In this document: positions 26,349 to 35,431 of the stretch, one piece after another
Layout: every line of letters begins with the position of its first letter
Position numbering within the stretch: position 1 is the first letter of the stretch
NCBI RefSeq assembly: GCF_040530035.1
Contig: NZ_JBEWCD010000001.1
Location: 1,488,001 to 1,552,000, forward strand
Length of the DNA stretch: 64,000 nt
Direction: 5' to 3'
Source of the DNA: Roseibium sp. HPY-6
GTDB taxonomy: Bacteria; Pseudomonadota; Alphaproteobacteria; Rhizobiales; Stappiaceae
Translations under genes and position numbers: made by a program
Notes under the pieces: model-generated
Told to the model about the DNA's origin: nothing
The model's input: only the letters and a program-made list of their open reading frames with translations
Databases searched by the model: none

Positions 26349-26714
26349 CTATCTGCTGACAGCGTCGTGAGCCTCCAGACTGTCTTTCGGAGCGTCGGCC
26401 CTCTCACGCATACCGTAGTCACGGATGACCTTTGCAACGCGCAGACAATAGTTGTCGAAAACGGTCCTGCGGCTGCCATCCTGAACTTTCCGGTGTTCTG
26501 CGACGTTGCGCCATGAAGCCACCGCTTGTTCATCTCGCCAGTAGGAGATGGCAACGAATTTGCCTGGTTCTACGACGCTTTCGAAACGCTCAATCGAGAC
26601 GAATCCATCGAACCCTTCTACCAATAAGTTCATCTTCCGGCCCATGTCGAGATAGGTCTCGCCACGACCGTCTTTAGGCCAGGATTCAAAGATTACAGCG
26701 ATCAAACTTGCCAC
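26349..26714 (-). CDS. Antibiotic-biosynthesis-monooxygenase (ABM) fold protein
   Basis: Small protein of 121 residues with a ferredoxin-like dimeric alpha/beta fold: a beta strand ending in VIFESWP, a helix, GFVSIERFESV, and the hallmark FVAISYWRDEQAVASWRNVAEH. Such proteins are cofactor-free monooxygenases, haem-degrading enzymes or stress proteins; the substrate is unknown. It lies 90 bases after the DUF1330-like gene and may share its transcript. Confidence 0.8.
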   Translation of the reverse strand: MASLIAVIFESWPKDGRGETYLDMGRKMNLLVEGFDGFVSIERFESVVEPGKFVAISYWRDEQAVASWRNVAEHRKVQDGSRRTVFDNYCLRVAKVIRDYGMRERADAPKDSLEAHDAVSR

Positions 26715-26803
26715 CTTTTGTTATTCGTTGGTTTCGTACAGTCGGCTCCTGCCGATGACCTGATGATCCTTCTCCTGTCGGACACCTCGAGGCCACGGGC
26801 GTA

Positions 26804-27223
26804 TCATTCGTAGAATTGTTCGCCAGAGTCCTGCGCAGCCAACCGGACCAGTCTGCTGTCCGCGACAGCGGCTGTCCTGTGGTCCGAAGCTTCTTGGTAG
26901 GCTGGGTCGCGTATCATCTCGATGAAGGCGAAGACAGAAGGATATTCGGCAACAAAGCAGATGTCCCAGCTCTCCGATTGCGGGCCAATCATCATGAGTT
27001 CAAAGGCGCCCCGCCAGACAATGCGGCCGCCGACACGTTTCAAAACCGGTGCGCTCAGTCGGCTGTATTCCGCATAGGCCCTTTCTCCGGAGGTATCGAA
27101 TCCAGCGGAATACTCGGCCTTGTCCCGCAGTTTTATCAAGTTCAGCATTTGAATTGGTCCCTCGCGATCGAAGGATTTGAACGCTTGCCAGGTTGCCTTG
27201 TCGAAACTGGTATAAACTTCCAT
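26804..27223 (-). CDS. DUF1330-like dimeric alpha/beta protein
   Basis: Protein of 139 residues resembling DUF1330: PIQMLNLIKLRDKAEY, then GERAYAEYSRLSAPVLKRVGG, and FVAEYPSVFAFIEMIRDPAY, all typical of this ferredoxin-like family. Function is unknown. It starts three bases after the enoyl-CoA hydratase stop, so it is in the same operon. Confidence 0.8.
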   Translation of the reverse strand: MEVYTSFDKATWQAFKSFDREGPIQMLNLIKLRDKAEYSAGFDTSGERAYAEYSRLSAPVLKRVGGRIVWRGAFELMMIGPQSESWDICFVAEYPSVFAFIEMIRDPAYQEASDHRTAAVADSRLVRLAAQDSGEQFYE

Positions 27224-27225
27224 CG

Positions 27226-28020
27226 TCAGGCCCCTTGATAGATCGGCGCCCTGCGGGCAATCCAGGCATCGAGGCCTTCCAGGACGTCCTGTGTCGCAGC
27301 CATGCGCGCGAACTGTTCCCGTTCAATCAGGAGGCCTTCTTCAATCGTCGTATTGATCCCTCTGGTGACGGCCGAGATAATTCTCGACGCGGCGAGAGGT
27401 GAATGCCGGAGAATACGTTCTGCCAGTTCAAATGCAGCAGGAAGCAGCTTGTCGTGCGGAACAACCTGGTTCACCAATCCGAGCTCGTATGCGCGCTGAG
27501 CCGAGAACCTGTCGCCGGTCAGGAGCAACTCCAAAGCCCGTTTCCGACCCGCCAAACGCGGCAACCTCTGGGTACCGCCGAATGTTGGTGGAATGCCGAT
27601 GTTGATTTCCGGTTTGGCAAATTCTGCCTGATCCGAGGCGACAGCCAGGTGGACGGCCTCGGTGATTTCGCAGCCGCCTCCAAAGGCAATTCCGTTGACG
27701 GCCGCCAGTATGGGTTTTGGATAGGATTCCAGTCTCGCCGTCATGGTTTGACCGCGCTTGCAGAACTCCTTCACCGCAACATCGACACCTTCTTTTATGC
27801 TTGCCGTAAACTCGTGAATATCGCCCCCAGCAGAGAAGGCCCGATCCCCTGCCCCGGTTAGAATAACAGCGCCGATGTCATCGTTGTCTTCGATCTTATC
27901 CAGAAGTTCCAAGAGGCGGTCATTGGTTTGATAATTCAGTGCGTTCAGCTTCTCCGGCCTGTTTAAGGTCAGAAGAGCCACGCGATTCCTGATCTCGATT
28001 AGGACACTGTTTTGCATCAT
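27226..28020 (-). CDS. Enoyl-CoA hydratase/isomerase (crotonase family)
   Basis: Cytoplasmic enzyme of 264 residues. The oxyanion hole is formed by AFSAGGDIHEF and GIAFGGGCEI; both acids expected of a hydratase are present (Glu in GGGCE and Glu in KPEINIG), so a true hydratase is plausible, although this family also includes isomerases and hydrolases. The first ATG follows GGAG with six A residues between. The gene is divergent from a TetR regulator that probably controls it and the two genes behind it. Confidence 0.9.
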   Translation of the reverse strand: MMQNSVLIEIRNRVALLTLNRPEKLNALNYQTNDRLLELLDKIEDNDDIGAVILTGAGDRAFSAGGDIHEFTASIKEGVDVAVKEFCKRGQTMTARLESYPKPILAAVNGIAFGGGCEITEAVHLAVASDQAEFAKPEINIGIPPTFGGTQRLPRLAGRKRALELLLTGDRFSAQRAYELGLVNQVVPHDKLLPAAFELAERILRHSPLAASRIISAVTRGINTTIEEGLLIEREQFARMAATQDVLEGLDAWIARRAPIYQGA

Positions 28021-28073
28021 TTTTTTCTCCAGTCACTTAAGCTTGACTAAAGCTACGGGGAATGCGCTCATAG

Positions 28074-28095
28074 GTACACTCACTAAGGAGTATAC
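28074..28095. promoter_or_regulatory. Pseudo-palindrome overlapping the TetR gene start
   Basis: Arms GTACACTC and GAGTATAC, matching at seven of eight positions, flank a six-base centre. The site covers the ribosome-binding GGAG of the TetR gene and abuts its ATG. A TetR dimer bound here could control both divergent units. Confidence 0.5.
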
Positions 28096-28695
28096 ATGAG
28101 CGTGCAACCCGGAAAGCCGACGAGAGATCGCATTTTGGATGCGGCCAACAAGCTCTTCTACAAGGAGGGTATTCGTGCCGTCAGTGTCGATGCCGTGGCC
28201 GAGCAGGCAGGCATCACCAAAAAAACGCTCTACTATCATTTCAAGAGCAAGGACGATCTCATAACCGGATATCTGGAGTCACGTGATCACCCCAACCTGA
28301 TAGCGTTTGCCAGCTGGTTTGATGAGTGCGAGGGCAGCTTGGCTGACAAAACCGCCGAGATCTTCCTGCGTGTGGCAGAGAGTGCCCGTCATCCCAAGTG
28401 GAGGGGGTGTGGCTTTATCAGAACCGCTGCGGAACTTGCCAGCATGCCGGGTCACCCGGCAGTCGTCGTTGGTGCTGGCCACAAAAAGAAATTTGAAGGC
28501 TGGCTGGCAGAAAAATACGAGGATGCGGGTCTCCAGCACCCCGAGCAAACTGCCCGCAGCATTGTGCTGCTGATGGAGGGGGCGTTTTCGACAATGCTGA
28601 TCCACAGAGATCCAGACTACGCATTGGCTGCAGCCAAGACAGCAAAGAGCCTAATCGCTCTGAAGATGGCCGATAGCGACACCCCGACAGATTAA
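28096..28695 (+). CDS. TetR-family transcriptional regulator
   Basis: Regulator of 199 residues. The N-terminal HTH (about 8-55) has the classic TRDRILDAANKLFYKEGIRA and AGITKKTLYYHFKSKDDL; the C-terminal helical domain is TetR_C-like with the GCGFIRTAAEL stretch. It is transcribed away from the enoyl-CoA hydratase operon, which it likely represses. The ligand is unknown. Confidence 0.93.
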   Translation: MSVQPGKPTRDRILDAANKLFYKEGIRAVSVDAVAEQAGITKKTLYYHFKSKDDLITGYLESRDHPNLIAFASWFDECEGSLADKTAEIFLRVAESARHPKWRGCGFIRTAAELASMPGHPAVVVGAGHKKKFEGWLAEKYEDAGLQHPEQTARSIVLLMEGAFSTMLIHRDPDYALAAAKTAKSLIALKMADSDTPTD

Positions 28696-28784
28696 TCCAG
28701 TCTTCGGTTGAATTCATGAGATGGCGAGTTGCCAACGCGTGTCTTCACCATTGGCGACAATTAAACGATTGAAAGAAAAGCATC

Positions 28785-29297
28785 ATGATCACAAATGACT
28801 ACATTAAAGAGATGGCCACCTATACCCGCTGGCAAAACGACGTCGTCTTTCAGCTTTGTGACGATATTGGCCATGACGAACGTAACCGGGATCGGGGGCT
28901 ATTTTTTGGGTCGATCCATAAGACACTGGACCATATTTGTGTGGTCAATCACAGGATCCTGACATTCCTCCATGGGACCTTGCCGGAACGCAATCCGAAG
29001 GGTCATGTGGCTTGGCCTGATTGGGAAGATCTGAAGCTCGCTCGTCTGGAGCAGGACGATCAACTCGCGGCGGGCGCACGCGATTGGACCGAGGCATGGT
29101 TGGCAGGAAAAACCACCAAACAGGATTCGCAAGGGGACGACATACCCGCCATACCGCGCTGGGTGATGATTGCACAGATCTTCAATCACCAAACCCATCA
29201 TCGAAGCCAGGTCACGACAGCTTTGCACAGCATGGGCGTTGACTATGGCTCGACGGATATCCCGTGGCGTCCCGGCGCGGGCTTCTTCGCTGGTTAA
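28785..29297 (+). CDS. DinB-family metalloprotein
   Basis: Four-helix-bundle protein of 170 residues. The three metal-binding histidines of the DinB/YfiT superfamily can be placed: one in SIHKTLDH and two in NHQTHHRSQ. These proteins bind Zn or Ni and include thiol-dependent S-transferases; substrate unknown. It lies 89 bases after the TetR gene on the same strand and may be co-transcribed. Confidence 0.88.
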   Translation: MITNDYIKEMATYTRWQNDVVFQLCDDIGHDERNRDRGLFFGSIHKTLDHICVVNHRILTFLHGTLPERNPKGHVAWPDWEDLKLARLEQDDQLAAGARDWTEAWLAGKTTKQDSQGDDIPAIPRWVMIAQIFNHQTHHRSQVTTALHSMGVDYGSTDIPWRPGAGFFAG

Positions 29298-29422
29298 AAG
29301 CACACGTGATTTTTGCGGGTATGGCTGCGCGATTAGAACAAGACCGGATTGGAAGCTTTTTTGGATCGGCGGCGCAGCCGCGACAATCGGGCTGGCCTCC
29401 TGTGTTCGCGCGGCCGCAGAGC

Positions 29423-30334
29423 TTATGCCTCTTGCCGATCAACCCAGAGAACCAGAATGCCGGCAACGGCAATCAGCGCCATTCCCCCGATGGTCGTTTT
29501 GTCCGGGATTTCTTCAAAGAACACAAATCCCCAAAATGCTGCAAAGATCAGGTAGGCGTAATCGAAGGCTGCAATAACCTGCGGGCGCGGAGATTGATAC
29601 GCCCGCGCGAGCCCAATCGTGACCCCGATGATCAACACAGCCATGACTATAAGAACCCAGAGGGTACTTGCATCAAATGGCGACCACACTCCCAATAGAA
29701 AGGGGTAGTTGCCGGAACCCGGCACCGGAAACAGCCAAAGAGTGCAGGACATGAGGCCTCCGCACGTCACGAGTGCGACGTTGAGGTTGATCGCGAGTAT
29801 TGGTGGCGCCTCGTCGGAACATTTAGCCCGGGTGAGCACAGCCGCTGAGGCATAAAGGACCGCTGCGATCACCGGGATGAGCGACAAAGCTGTAAAGTCG
29901 CGCCCATTCGGCTGAACGACAAACAGGACGCCGACAAATCCGAGACCGATAGCACTCCAGTGTCCCGGTTTGATCCGCTCTTTCAAGATGATCCAGGAGA
30001 GCAAAACGATGAACAGTGGGCCGGTATAAAGCGTTGCCGCTATGACCGAGAGGTCAAGAACAGGAATGGCGGCATAGATCGCAAGATACATTGCGACCAA
30101 CAACAGGCTGCGCAAACTGACCCATTGAACCGACAAAGGGCGCACGCGTCCTTTTGCCAAGATTACCAGGACTGGCAGTGCAAGACAGGACCTGCACACG
30201 TATATCTGCCACAAGGACATGTCTGAACTGGCGTATTTGACGAAGGCATCAGTCAGGGCCATGGCAAATACGGTCAAGACAATTGTGACAATGCCCGTGA
30301 CCATTCTGCGGTCTGGTGCGCTTGAACTCGGCAT
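29423..30334 (-). CDS. EamA-type drug/metabolite transporter
   Basis: Membrane protein of 303 residues with about ten helices, two EamA repeats (first near MALTDAFVKYASSDMSLWQI, second from about residue 160). Divergent from the next LysR gene, which is the likely regulator. Export substrate unknown. Confidence 0.88.
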   Translation of the reverse strand: MPSSSAPDRRMVTGIVTIVLTVFAMALTDAFVKYASSDMSLWQIYVCRSCLALPVLVILAKGRVRPLSVQWVSLRSLLLVAMYLAIYAAIPVLDLSVIAATLYTGPLFIVLLSWIILKERIKPGHWSAIGLGFVGVLFVVQPNGRDFTALSLIPVIAAVLYASAAVLTRAKCSDEAPPILAINLNVALVTCGGLMSCTLWLFPVPGSGNYPFLLGVWSPFDASTLWVLIVMAVLIIGVTIGLARAYQSPRPQVIAAFDYAYLIFAAFWGFVFFEEIPDKTTIGGMALIAVAGILVLWVDRQEA

Positions 30335-30387
30335 GAAAACTCGCTTTTCCAGCCAGTCTACGCACCTTTCGATTGTTTAAAAATAAT

Positions 30388-30402
30388 GTATATTCTTCAT
30401 AC
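30388..30402. promoter_or_regulatory. Putative LysR box between EamA and LysR genes
   Basis: A T-N11-A site with perfect four-base arms (GTAT-N7-ATAC) lies in the 89-base divergent intergenic region, 21 bases before the LysR start. This is the usual geometry of a LysR-type autoregulatory site; the assignment rests on pattern and position only. Confidence 0.45.
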
Positions 30403-30423
30403 TGTAGTTAGCAGGAAAACATA

Positions 30424-31326
30424 ATGAATCGAGCGCGGCTTCTGGGATTACGGACGTTTCATGCCATCGCAGAGCAAGGAACACTTCGCGCCGCAGCGGG
30501 TGTTCTTGGCGTGCAGGCGTCTGCTGTATCCCAGCAGCTCAAACAGTTTGAAGATCACATTGGCACGGCATTGTTTGTGCGAAACACCCGTTCGGTCGTT
30601 CTCACCGATGCGGGTCAAAAGCTTCTTGCTCAAACACACCATGTTCTTTCGGAGGCTGATGCCGCCATTGAAGCCGTGCGATCTGATGCAGGCGAATTGT
30701 CCGGTTCCCTCCGCATCACCCTGCCCTTTCGTGCATGGGAGGTGGTGCTCGCTCCTCGCCTGGCCGAATTCCGAGATCAGTACCCGGAGATAGAACTTGA
30801 TCTGTCCATTGACGAGAACCTGGTCGATATCGCCAAAGGCGGTTTTCATGCTGGAATCAGGCTCGGTGATTTCTTGGAGGATCAGATGATCGCAAAGGCA
30901 ATCAGCGAGCCAATGTCCGGCGCATATGTGGCTTCACCGGCATATCTTGAGCAACACGGCACACCACGCGAACCTCTTGATCTCCTCAAACACAATTGCA
31001 TCCGCTATCGGCAGAGAAGTTCGGGAGACTTTGCTCCCTGGGAGTTTCTGGATAATGGAGAGCTGAAGACTGTTCAGGTTGCAGGACACCTTGTTCTGAA
31101 CGACCTACGCTCTGTAATAGATGCTGCTCAACGCGGACTGGGTATTGGATGGTCGCTGAAAGCAGGTGTTGAGCAAGAACTGAGAAGCGGTCATTTATTG
31201 CAGGTATTGGCCAGTTTCACACCGGACAGACCGAGGTTCTTTCTGTATTTCAATCGGGAGCTTCAGAAGCTGTCACGCCTGCGGGCGTTCATAGACTTTT
31301 TCAAGCACGCTCAAGGACAAAAGTGA
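30424..31326 (+). CDS. LysR-family transcriptional regulator
   Basis: Regulator of 300 residues with an N-terminal winged helix (LRTFHAIAEQGTLRAAAGVL, then VQASAVSQQLKQFEDHIGTALF) and a C-terminal effector domain of the CrgA-like kind (GFHAGIRLGDFLEDQMIAKAI). Divergent from the EamA transporter gene, which it probably controls. Confidence 0.92.
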   Translation: MNRARLLGLRTFHAIAEQGTLRAAAGVLGVQASAVSQQLKQFEDHIGTALFVRNTRSVVLTDAGQKLLAQTHHVLSEADAAIEAVRSDAGELSGSLRITLPFRAWEVVLAPRLAEFRDQYPEIELDLSIDENLVDIAKGGFHAGIRLGDFLEDQMIAKAISEPMSGAYVASPAYLEQHGTPREPLDLLKHNCIRYRQRSSGDFAPWEFLDNGELKTVQVAGHLVLNDLRSVIDAAQRGLGIGWSLKAGVEQELRSGHLLQVLASFTPDRPRFFLYFNRELQKLSRLRAFIDFFKHAQGQK

Positions 31327-31507
31327 CCTCCTCTTGAAGGCAGGTGCCGGTCTTTACGTCGCTGACAGCCTTCGGGACATGTTCGACAATGTCCTGATCT
31401 TCCGTGTCTTTGCGGACCAGAACCCGCACATCCTCATTTGGCGTTGCAACAACGCTGTCATCTCCGGTGCGTGCGTCAACAGATTCCTGAAGTGGATCGG
31501 CAAGTGA
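31301..31507 (-). other. Possible coding relic without start codon
   Basis: A minus-strand open stretch of about 68 codons (ending at 31301, inside the end of the LysR gene) reads as a protein-like sequence (VRVLVRKDTEDQDIVEHVPK) but is preceded by an in-frame stop and has no ATG. I do not recognise the family. It may be the decayed 3' end of a lost gene or chance. Confidence 0.25.
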
Positions 31508-31594
31508 GACCTACTGGGTCTTGGCGATGTTAGGTTCCCCGAATGGGCGCAGTGCGCTGACTTGGCCCGTGAGCCAAGTCTAATGAGACTTTCG

Positions 31595-31870
31595 ATGCAC
31601 CAAGATGTTACCGTTGTCCGCCCCGATCTGACCAAGTGGAAGTCTCAGGTTCATGCCATCGTGGCCGACGCAAAAATCATCATGAAACGCAAGCAACACC
31701 GAAACGAAGCCGTTTCCTTCTTTTCTGCGCTGGCACCATGTCTCATCAGCGGGGAAGTCAGTGCCTCTGCACTCTGTGGAGCTTGTCAACGCAATGCACA
31801 GTTCAAACGGGATTTGTTCATCGAGCGGCCACAATCCGGTTACACACCTGCGTGGCTGGGCGGAAAGACA
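31595..31870 (+). pseudogene. IS110-family transposase remnant (N-terminal part)
   Basis: The reading frame beginning at 31595 aligns by eye with the start of IS110-type DEDD transposases: an initial strand followed by a degraded acidic motif (VVRPDLTKW where VIGIDLAK is usual), then VHAIVADAKIIMKRK and FFSALAPCL. The first catalytic Asp appears to be kept, but the rest of the protein (normally over 300 residues) is missing after about 90 codons. This is dead insertion-sequence DNA between the LysR gene and the second ABC operon. The remaining parts of 31327-31920 show nothing I recognise. Confidence 0.6.
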
Positions 31871-31920
31871 CACGGACGCCCTGCTGCTCTGAGCAGGAGC
31901 AATGCCAGCTAGCGCTATGG

Positions 31921-32889
31921 TCACTTCGAACCCTGTTGCAAATGGCAGCGAACGCGATGCAGGTTTCCCGCGCTTGCAAGATCGGGTCTTTTCTTTTCGC
32001 ACATACCAACGGCGATCGGACAACGGGTAACGAAAGGACATCCGATGGGTGGGTTTAGCGGACTGGGAAGTTCACCCTGCAAAACAATCCTCTTGCGTCG
32101 CCGATTGGGGTCCGGAACAGGGATCGCAGACAGCAAGGCTTGCGTATAGGGATGCTGAGGGTTTGAAAAGACTTGTTCGGTCGCGCCTTCTTCGACAACA
32201 AGGCCAAGATACATCACTGCGACCCGATCAGCGATATGGCGGACGACCGAAAGGTCATGGGCAATGAAAAGATAACTCAGATTCAGCTCACGCTGCAGTC
32301 GAATGAGCAAGTTCAAGATCTGGCTTTGAATTGACACATCCAGCGCGGAAACCGGTTCGTCGCAAATCACCAGCTTGGGACTGAGCGCCAAGGCGCGTGC
32401 AATGACGACACGTTGCCTCTGTCCGCCCGAAAGCTCTTTCGGCCGCCGCGAACGTTGGTCTTCATTCAACCCGACAAGGGACATCAGTTCATCGACGCGC
32501 TCGGCAATCTCCGCTTTGGGATATCCGTGTATCACCAGAGGCTCGGCAATTGATTGCGCAATCGTGCGGCGCGGATTGAGCGCAGACACCGGGTCTTGAA
32601 AGATTACCTGCATATCCCGCCAGACACTGCGACGCTGCCTCGGGTCGAGTGTCGACAGGTCGCGTTGTTCAAAGGAAATCTTGCCGCCAGTCGTTGGCGC
32701 CAGGCCCAACACAGCGTTTCCCATCGTGGACTTTCCGCAACCACTCTCCCCCACGATTGCAAGTGTCTCGTTGACATCAATCTCCAGGCTCACGCCGTCT
32801 ACTGCTTTGACCACACCTTTGTGGGTGCCCAGCTGACCTGTGCGAACCGGGTAGTGGACCTTCAGGTCTTCGATTGAAAGCAACGCCAT
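31921..32889 (-). CDS. Oligopeptide-type ABC transporter ATPase (OppF-like)
   Basis: ATP-binding subunit of 322 residues with Walker A GESGCGKSTMG, Q-loop IFQDPVSALNPR, signature LSGGQRQR, Walker B LVICDEPVSALD, and the C-terminal Opp motif with PPIGCPFVTRCPIA. The ATG at 32889 shares bases with the upstream stop (TGATG). It is the last gene of the nine-gene operon that begins at 41068. Confidence 0.92.
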   Translation of the reverse strand: MALLSIEDLKVHYPVRTGQLGTHKGVVKAVDGVSLEIDVNETLAIVGESGCGKSTMGNAVLGLAPTTGGKISFEQRDLSTLDPRQRRSVWRDMQVIFQDPVSALNPRRTIAQSIAEPLVIHGYPKAEIAERVDELMSLVGLNEDQRSRRPKELSGGQRQRVVIARALALSPKLVICDEPVSALDVSIQSQILNLLIRLQRELNLSYLFIAHDLSVVRHIADRVAVMYLGLVVEEGATEQVFSNPQHPYTQALLSAIPVPDPNRRRKRIVLQGELPSPLNPPIGCPFVTRCPIAVGMCEKKRPDLASAGNLHRVRCHLQQGSK

Positions 32890-33839
32890 CAATGCCCCCC
32901 TTCAGGATGAAAACAAGCAGTCCGATGATCGGTACCTTCCAGCATAGGACGGGAGGTGCAAGCTTGCGACGACCGATCGCATCTTGTTCTGAACCGGCAA
33001 CCAGTCGGCCAGTTCAGGGGGCTCGGTACGCTGCCGGGAATGGCAAACAGTTCTCCCTTCGGAGGTTGATCGAGGCGGGGCAGCGTTTTTAGCAACATGG
33101 AGGTGTACGGGTGGCGCGGCCGTGCGAAAATTTCCTGAACTGATCCCTGTTCCACTATCCGGCCACCATACATGACACAGACGCGGTCGGCCATTTCGGC
33201 AACAACTCCCATGTCATGGGTAATGAGAAGTATCGCGGTCCCCACATCCGCAGACAGCACGCTCATAAGGTCGAGGATCTGCGCCTGGATAGTCACGTCC
33301 AGAGCCGTGGTGGGTTCGTCGGCGATCAGCAGCCTTGGTTTGGAAATCAACGCTGCTGCGATCATGACGCGCTGGCACATACCGCCGGAAAGCTCAGTCG
33401 GCAATTGAGACGCCCGTCGGGCGGGTTCAGGAATACCAACACGGCGCAGCATGTCGACTGCCTGTTCCGCAGCTTGTGGTGCGCTCGCACGCTTATGGAC
33501 GATCAGGCTTTCGGCAACTTGATCACCAACTGGAACGAGCGGGTTCAAGGACGAGATCGGTTCTTGAAAAATCATCGCCAGATCCGCGCCACGGAGCTCT
33601 GCCAAATCCGCGCCCGATAAATCCGCAAGATTGGTGCCGGCCATTTCTATCCGGCCGCGTTCGATGGACAAGCCTTCGCCCAGCAACCCCATAATCGACA
33701 ATGCAGTGAGCGATTTCCCGGACCCGCTTTCCCCGACCAAGGCAACGACTTCACCTTCACCAACATCAAGCGTCACACCGTCGACGAGCGACAAAGCCCC
33801 CGCATTTACCGCCAGGTCTTCGATTGAAAGCAAGGTCAT
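32889..33839 (-). CDS. Oligopeptide-type ABC transporter ATPase (OppD-like)
   Basis: ATP-binding subunit of 316 residues with Walker A GESGSGKSL, signature LSGGMCQRVMIA, Walker B LLIADEPTTALD and a Cys-containing C-terminal GCRFRTRCDRS motif. Before the Q-loop there is an unusual run of ADL-x-x repeats (LADLSGADLAELRGADL), like a short pentapeptide-repeat segment. Start and stop overlap both neighbours. Confidence 0.92.
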   Translation of the reverse strand: MTLLSIEDLAVNAGALSLVDGVTLDVGEGEVVALVGESGSGKSLTALSIMGLLGEGLSIERGRIEMAGTNLADLSGADLAELRGADLAMIFQEPISSLNPLVPVGDQVAESLIVHKRASAPQAAEQAVDMLRRVGIPEPARRASQLPTELSGGMCQRVMIAAALISKPRLLIADEPTTALDVTIQAQILDLMSVLSADVGTAILLITHDMGVVAEMADRVCVMYGGRIVEQGSVQEIFARPRHPYTSMLLKTLPRLDQPPKGELFAIPGSVPSPLNWPTGCRFRTRCDRSSQACTSRPMLEGTDHRTACFHPEGGH

Positions 33840-35431
33840 TTGGTGTTCTCCGCGCGCACCGCTGCCCAGGGATTGTTCGGATGCACAGCTCCCACATTTG
33901 GGGCACCGTGATGCCCTGCGCGCACCAGCGTCGGAATAGCGAATTGAACCGGATAAAGGCTGTCTTCCGTAATTTGGACTGCGTGTTTCGCAGCGATTGT
34001 GGTCGCAGTGTCCGGAGCCGCTTTTCGATTCACCAAAATGGTTGGTGTGCTCGCATCAATACGCGGCGCATGGACCGCAGTCTCAAGTGTTTCATTCTTG
34101 TCGATGATCCGCGACAGCAGTTGGGCAATCGCCGGAAAAATCTGCCTGCCTCCCGCCGCACCAATCGCGATATCCGGTTTGCCATCAAGCGTGGTGATGA
34201 CCGGGGCCATGTTCGCAAGGGGCGCAGCGCCCGCCGCAATGGAATTGGGCTGCCCCGGACGTGGATCGAACCACATTGTTCCGTTGTTCATGACCAGATC
34301 AAGGGATGGCGCCACGACTTTGGAACCGAAACGCGACAAGAGAGTATTGGTCAGGGAGACCATATTGCCCGCCTTGTCGACAACCGAAAGGTGGCTTGTG
34401 CAATCCTTCGCCGCAGCAGCATGACCAAGAGATTTGAGCCTGATTTCATAGACTTGACGAATTGCATCCGCATGATGCGCTGCAAAGGTTGCCTCAGTTG
34501 CGGACCGCAGCTCGTGGTCTGACAGATGCTCCAGTGTCGACAGTAGACTTGGACCACCCGACAAGCCTCCAATCGTATGTACTGTCCTGTCGCGATAGAC
34601 ACACGACGCCGGCGCAGACCAGTCGGCTCGGTAGTCAGCCAGGTCCTGCGGCGATATCTTTGATCCTGCGGCGCGTAGGTCCGCAATGAGTTTGGCGGCC
34701 GTTTCGCCTTGGTAAAAGTCATCTGCACCGCGTTTGGCAAGCGTTCTCAGCATCGCAGCTTTGCGAGGCATTGGCAGAAACTTCGTAGTCGCATCCACCG
34801 GATTTGAAACACGCGAATCCGGGTTCACGAAAAGCTGGCGCGCATATGGATCTTGCGAAAGGTCATGGGCATCAATCGCAAATGCCAGTTCCGCGAACCA
34901 GTCCACACGCATTCCGCGCTCGGCAAGTTCGATGGTCGGAGCCAACGCCTCGGCCCAGCTAATGGACCCATGCCGCTCAAGGGCTTTCGCAAGGCCGCAC
35001 ACAGCACCGGGAACACAAATGGACATCGGTCCGATCAGATTGCGATCGCTTACGACACTTGGCCAATTGAACCAGTCGCCACCGTTTCCGCCCGCTAACG
35101 GGTAATCCGCAGGATCGGTGGCTCCCGGCGCGCGCATGTTGAAGTCAAGTGTCTCGATCGTGCCGGCAGCATCCGCGTGAAGCAGAAATCCACCGCCACC
35201 CAGGCCGGATAGCCACGGCTCGACCACAGAAAGCGCAACAGCCGCCGCAATGGCAGCATCCATGGCGTTTCCACCGGAAGACAACACGTCGGCACCAATT
35301 TGCGCGGCTTCAAAATGCTGAGTTGCAACGATCCCGCCGCTGCTTTCCAATTGCGGCTTGGTCACTGCCCAGGTCTGTTGAGAAACCGGTGCGGCAGACA
35401 GGTAAGCGGAGCGCCTGCGAGCATCCATCAT
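33836..35431 (-). CDS. Gamma-glutamyltransferase family protein
   Basis: N-terminal-nucleophile hydrolase of 531 residues that is made as one chain and cleaves itself. The nucleophile is T345 in DCTSHLSVVD (the TTHxSV motif of GGT), and NTLLSRFGSKV and GAAGGRQIFPA belong to the small subunit. No obvious signal peptide precedes the conserved VATQHFEAAQIGADVL region, so it may act in the cytoplasm. It would remove gamma-glutamyl groups from imported compounds such as glutathione-like peptides. Starts overlap the deacetylase-like stop by four bases. Confidence 0.9.
   Translation of the reverse strand: MMDARRRSAYLSAAPVSQQTWAVTKPQLESSGGIVATQHFEAAQIGADVLSSGGNAMDAAIAAAVALSVVEPWLSGLGGGGFLLHADAAGTIETLDFNMRAPGATDPADYPLAGGNGGDWFNWPSVVSDRNLIGPMSICVPGAVCGLAKALERHGSISWAEALAPTIELAERGMRVDWFAELAFAIDAHDLSQDPYARQLFVNPDSRVSNPVDATTKFLPMPRKAAMLRTLAKRGADDFYQGETAAKLIADLRAAGSKISPQDLADYRADWSAPASCVYRDRTVHTIGGLSGGPSLLSTLEHLSDHELRSATEATFAAHHADAIRQVYEIRLKSLGHAAAAKDCTSHLSVVDKAGNMVSLTNTLLSRFGSKVVAPSLDLVMNNGTMWFDPRPGQPNSIAAGAAPLANMAPVITTLDGKPDIAIGAAGGRQIFPAIAQLLSRIIDKNETLETAVHAPRIDASTPTILVNRKAAPDTATTIAAKHAVQITEDSLYPVQFAIPTLVRAGHHGAPNVGAVHPNNPWAAVRAENTK

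Noticed and set aside
32889..33839. Short pentapeptide-repeat-like run (ADL-x-x) inside the OppD-like ATPase
   Set aside because: Only three or four repeats, located where loops of different length occur before the Q-loop; too short to be a separate domain.
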